DNA from: an uncultured Ruminococcus sp.
GTDB lineage: Bacteria; Bacillota; Clostridia; Oscillospirales; Ruminococcaceae
DNA length: 6,015 nucleotides
Direction of reading: 5' to 3'
Assembly: GCA_946537565.1 (NCBI GenBank)
Contig: CAMNFW010000141.1
Span: forward strand, 1-6,015
The position numbers were made by a program, and so were the translations under genes. The notes beneath the pieces were generated by a model that had not been told where the DNA came from, ran no database searches, and saw nothing but the letters and a program-made list of their open reading frames with translations. Shown here piece after piece: positions 4,714-6,015 of this stretch (positions within the stretch are counted from its first letter, which is position 1; each line of letters begins with the position of its first letter).

Positions 4714-6015
4714 ATGCGTATTATATTGCTATTACTTCTATTGGTTTTCTGTATAATCAGAATTTTGTTTTGCGGATATGCAACAAAATCTATAAACGAG
4801 AGCAAAGGCTACAGCGGTGGTTTTTTAATGGGAGTCCTTTTGGCTGAGCTGGGCGTCATAATTGCTGCACAAAAAATAGAACAGCCCGATGCAGAACTAA
4901 ACGCATACAGAGCTGTTCTATTAAAAGATGTTCTGAAAAAACACCATTATCCATTTTCCAGCCCGCAAGTTGAACCTATAGACGATCCGGATGCCGACTT
5001 AGAAGAAGAAGCTGAGATTGCAAAAGTTAATATTTCTTTTTATATCATTCATGGCTTATTTATGCTTCTTTGGTATTGCGTAATAATAGGGGCATATCTT
5101 TGGTATCTCATAGGCTATACTATTTATTGGATATTCAAATTTAAATTACTAAAAAAAGGAACAGAAGGCATAAAATCTAATGCTGCCGAAACAGCTGCCT
5201 TAGCAAAGGAAAAAGCAGGAGCAGCTTTAAACGGTCTTAAAGGAAAAGCTTCAGCATTTGCTGCTGACCTGAAAAAGAATAATAACAGCAATGCTCCTGT
5301 TAATAACGCTGCATCAGAAGTAAATAACGTTACACAGAATATTACTCCTGAGCCAGAAGTCAATAATGTCGATGCTTCTACAGATCCTGCAAGCTTTGAC
5401 GAGCTTTACAAAAAAGCAATGAATAGTTTAGAGGAGGAAGAAGCTGATGATGAGACTGCTTACAATGATGTTGAAAGCAGCTATGCTGGCAATGAAGCTG
5501 GACAGCCTTCTGCTGAACATCATGTAAATCCGCAGCCTGATCCTGTAAATCCGCAGCCTGAGCCTGAACAGTTCAGATATGAGGAGAAGAAGAAATCTCC
5601 CATTGTATTTGTTCTTTTCGGTTTGATCGCTGTTCTGCTCATTGGAATTGGTATTCTCGGCGGTATGCTGCTAATGAAGGATAAGAACAGTAAATCTGAC
5701 GATAGTATGATCGACAATGCACCAACAGCTGCTGAAAGTACAGATTCAGCTGAACCAAAAATAACAGGCAGTGGCTTAGAAAAAGCTGCTAATTCAGTTT
5801 TGCTCGAGATGGACGAAGAAGGCATTGATATTTCAGGTAAGTATATCATTTGTCAGCCACGCAGAGCCTCATACAACATTCCTGATAATTTTGACGTTGG
5901 TACATTCTTAGACAAAATAACAGATTATTTTGAATCAGAGGATTCATATGTTTGGTTTGTTCTCGTTAAAGACGGAAATGTTGAAACCGCTGCTATTGGC
6001 GAATCTTGGGATAGC
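4714..6015 (+). CDS. Multi-pass membrane protein of unknown function (5' 434 codons)
   Basis: The frame is open from ATG 4714 (AAAGGA at 4699-4704) to the window end without a stop, so the 3' end is missing. Predicted layout: membrane segment at residues 3-21; a second hydrophobic stretch at 36-53; an acidic loop (DDPDADLEEEAEI, 90-102); a long aromatic-rich hydrophobic region at 108-144, probably two passes; a lysine/alanine-rich amphipathic helix at 148-190; an Asn/Glu/Pro-rich linker, probably disordered, at 190-290 that includes a VNPQPDP/VNPQPEP repeat; a final membrane segment at 296-321 after KKK; then a soluble domain from about 350 (LEKAANSVLLEMDEEGIDISGKY), with VWFVLVKDGNVETAAIG near the end. 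That last part looks like a small alpha/beta domain, but I cannot name it. The positive-inside rule favours an outside location for the part after 321. Codon use and continuous membrane segments make this real. No function is assigned. Confidence 0.85.
   Translation, partial: MRIILLLLLLVFCIIRILFCGYATKSINESKGYSGGFLMGVLLAELGVIIAAQKIEQPDAELNAYRAVLLKDVLKKHHYPFSSPQVEPIDDPDADLEEEAEIAKVNISFYIIHGLFMLLWYCVIIGAYLWYLIGYTIYWIFKFKLLKKGTEGIKSNAAETAALAKEKAGAALNGLKGKASAFAADLKKNNNSNAPVNNAASEVNNVTQNITPEPEVNNVDASTDPASFDELYKKAMNSLEEEEADDETAYNDVESSYAGNEAGQPSAEHHVNPQPDPVNPQPEPEQFRYEEKKKSPIVFVLFGLIAVLLIGIGILGGMLLMKDKNSKSDDSMIDNAPTAAESTDSAEPKITGSGLEKAANSVLLEMDEEGIDISGKYIICQPRRASYNIPDNFDVGTFLDKITDYFESEDSYVWFVLVKDGNVETAAIGESWDS
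5524..5561 (+). repeat. In-gene 21-bp tandem repeat (VNPQP[DE]P)
   Basis: GTAAATCCGCAGCCTGA occurs at 5524-5540 and again at 5545-5561, a 21-base period that encodes VNPQPDP then VNPQPEP (residues 271-284). The unit is in frame, so gain or loss of copies would change only linker length in the membrane protein, just before its last membrane segment. Confidence 0.8.

Noticed and set aside
5124..5849. Minus-strand frames at 5124-5363 and 5520-5849
   Set aside because: Both are antisense to the 4714 membrane protein, whose frame is continuous and has sensible membrane segments; the Ser/Pro-rich translations are mirror images of its low-complexity linker.
1..6015. CRISPR array, tRNA, rRNA or DDE-type insertion sequence
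   Set aside because: No spaced direct-repeat series, no tRNA-like cloverleaf sequence and no DDE transposase were found on either strand; the only regular repeat is the in-gene 21-bp unit near 5524.

Overview
The window looks like an accessory stretch of a low-to-mid G+C Gram-positive genome. Its Shine-Dalgarno sequences (AAAGGAG, AAGGAGGAG), promoter boxes close to TTGACA/TATAAT and the style of its short secreted and membrane proteins suggest a Clostridia relative, perhaps Ruminococcus-like. That assignment is inference; no rRNA, tRNA or housekeeping gene is present to anchor it.

Layout. At the left edge a small secreted protein (minus strand, 4-321) has a Sec signal peptide and what looks like a truncated PepSY-type tail. 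A 273-base gap follows, holding that gene's promoter and several small inverted repeats. A large STAND-type NTPase with a NACHT core (787 codons, minus strand, 595-2958) fills the left half. Its strong promoter (TTGACA, 17 bases, TAGAAT) lies so close to the TTG start that the message would have almost no leader. Right behind that promoter begins a recombinase module. A complete tyrosine recombinase (plus strand, 3211-4374) is bracketed by a perfect 17-bp inverted repeat at 3004-3020 and 4382-4398. On the right lie a 64-codon lipoprotein-like or membrane peptide gene (4453-4647) and a long multi-pass membrane protein gene that starts at 4714 and is still open after 434 codons at the window end.

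How it may work together. The left repeat sits in a near-perfect core-type recombinase site: 9-bp inverted arms around a 7-bp centre, TTCTGCA. The right copy carries the same centre in reverse orientation (TGCAGAA) and begins at the recombinase stop codon. Matching centres in opposite orientation predict inversion rather than excision, so the 1.4-kb segment may flip. As drawn, the recombinase points at the lipoprotein/membrane pair with no terminator between. Flipped, it would point at the NACHT gene, with its end a few bases from the NACHT -35 box. A NACHT gene beside a recombinase also fits an anti-phage defence locus. Both ideas are hypotheses from layout and motifs; no homology search was available.
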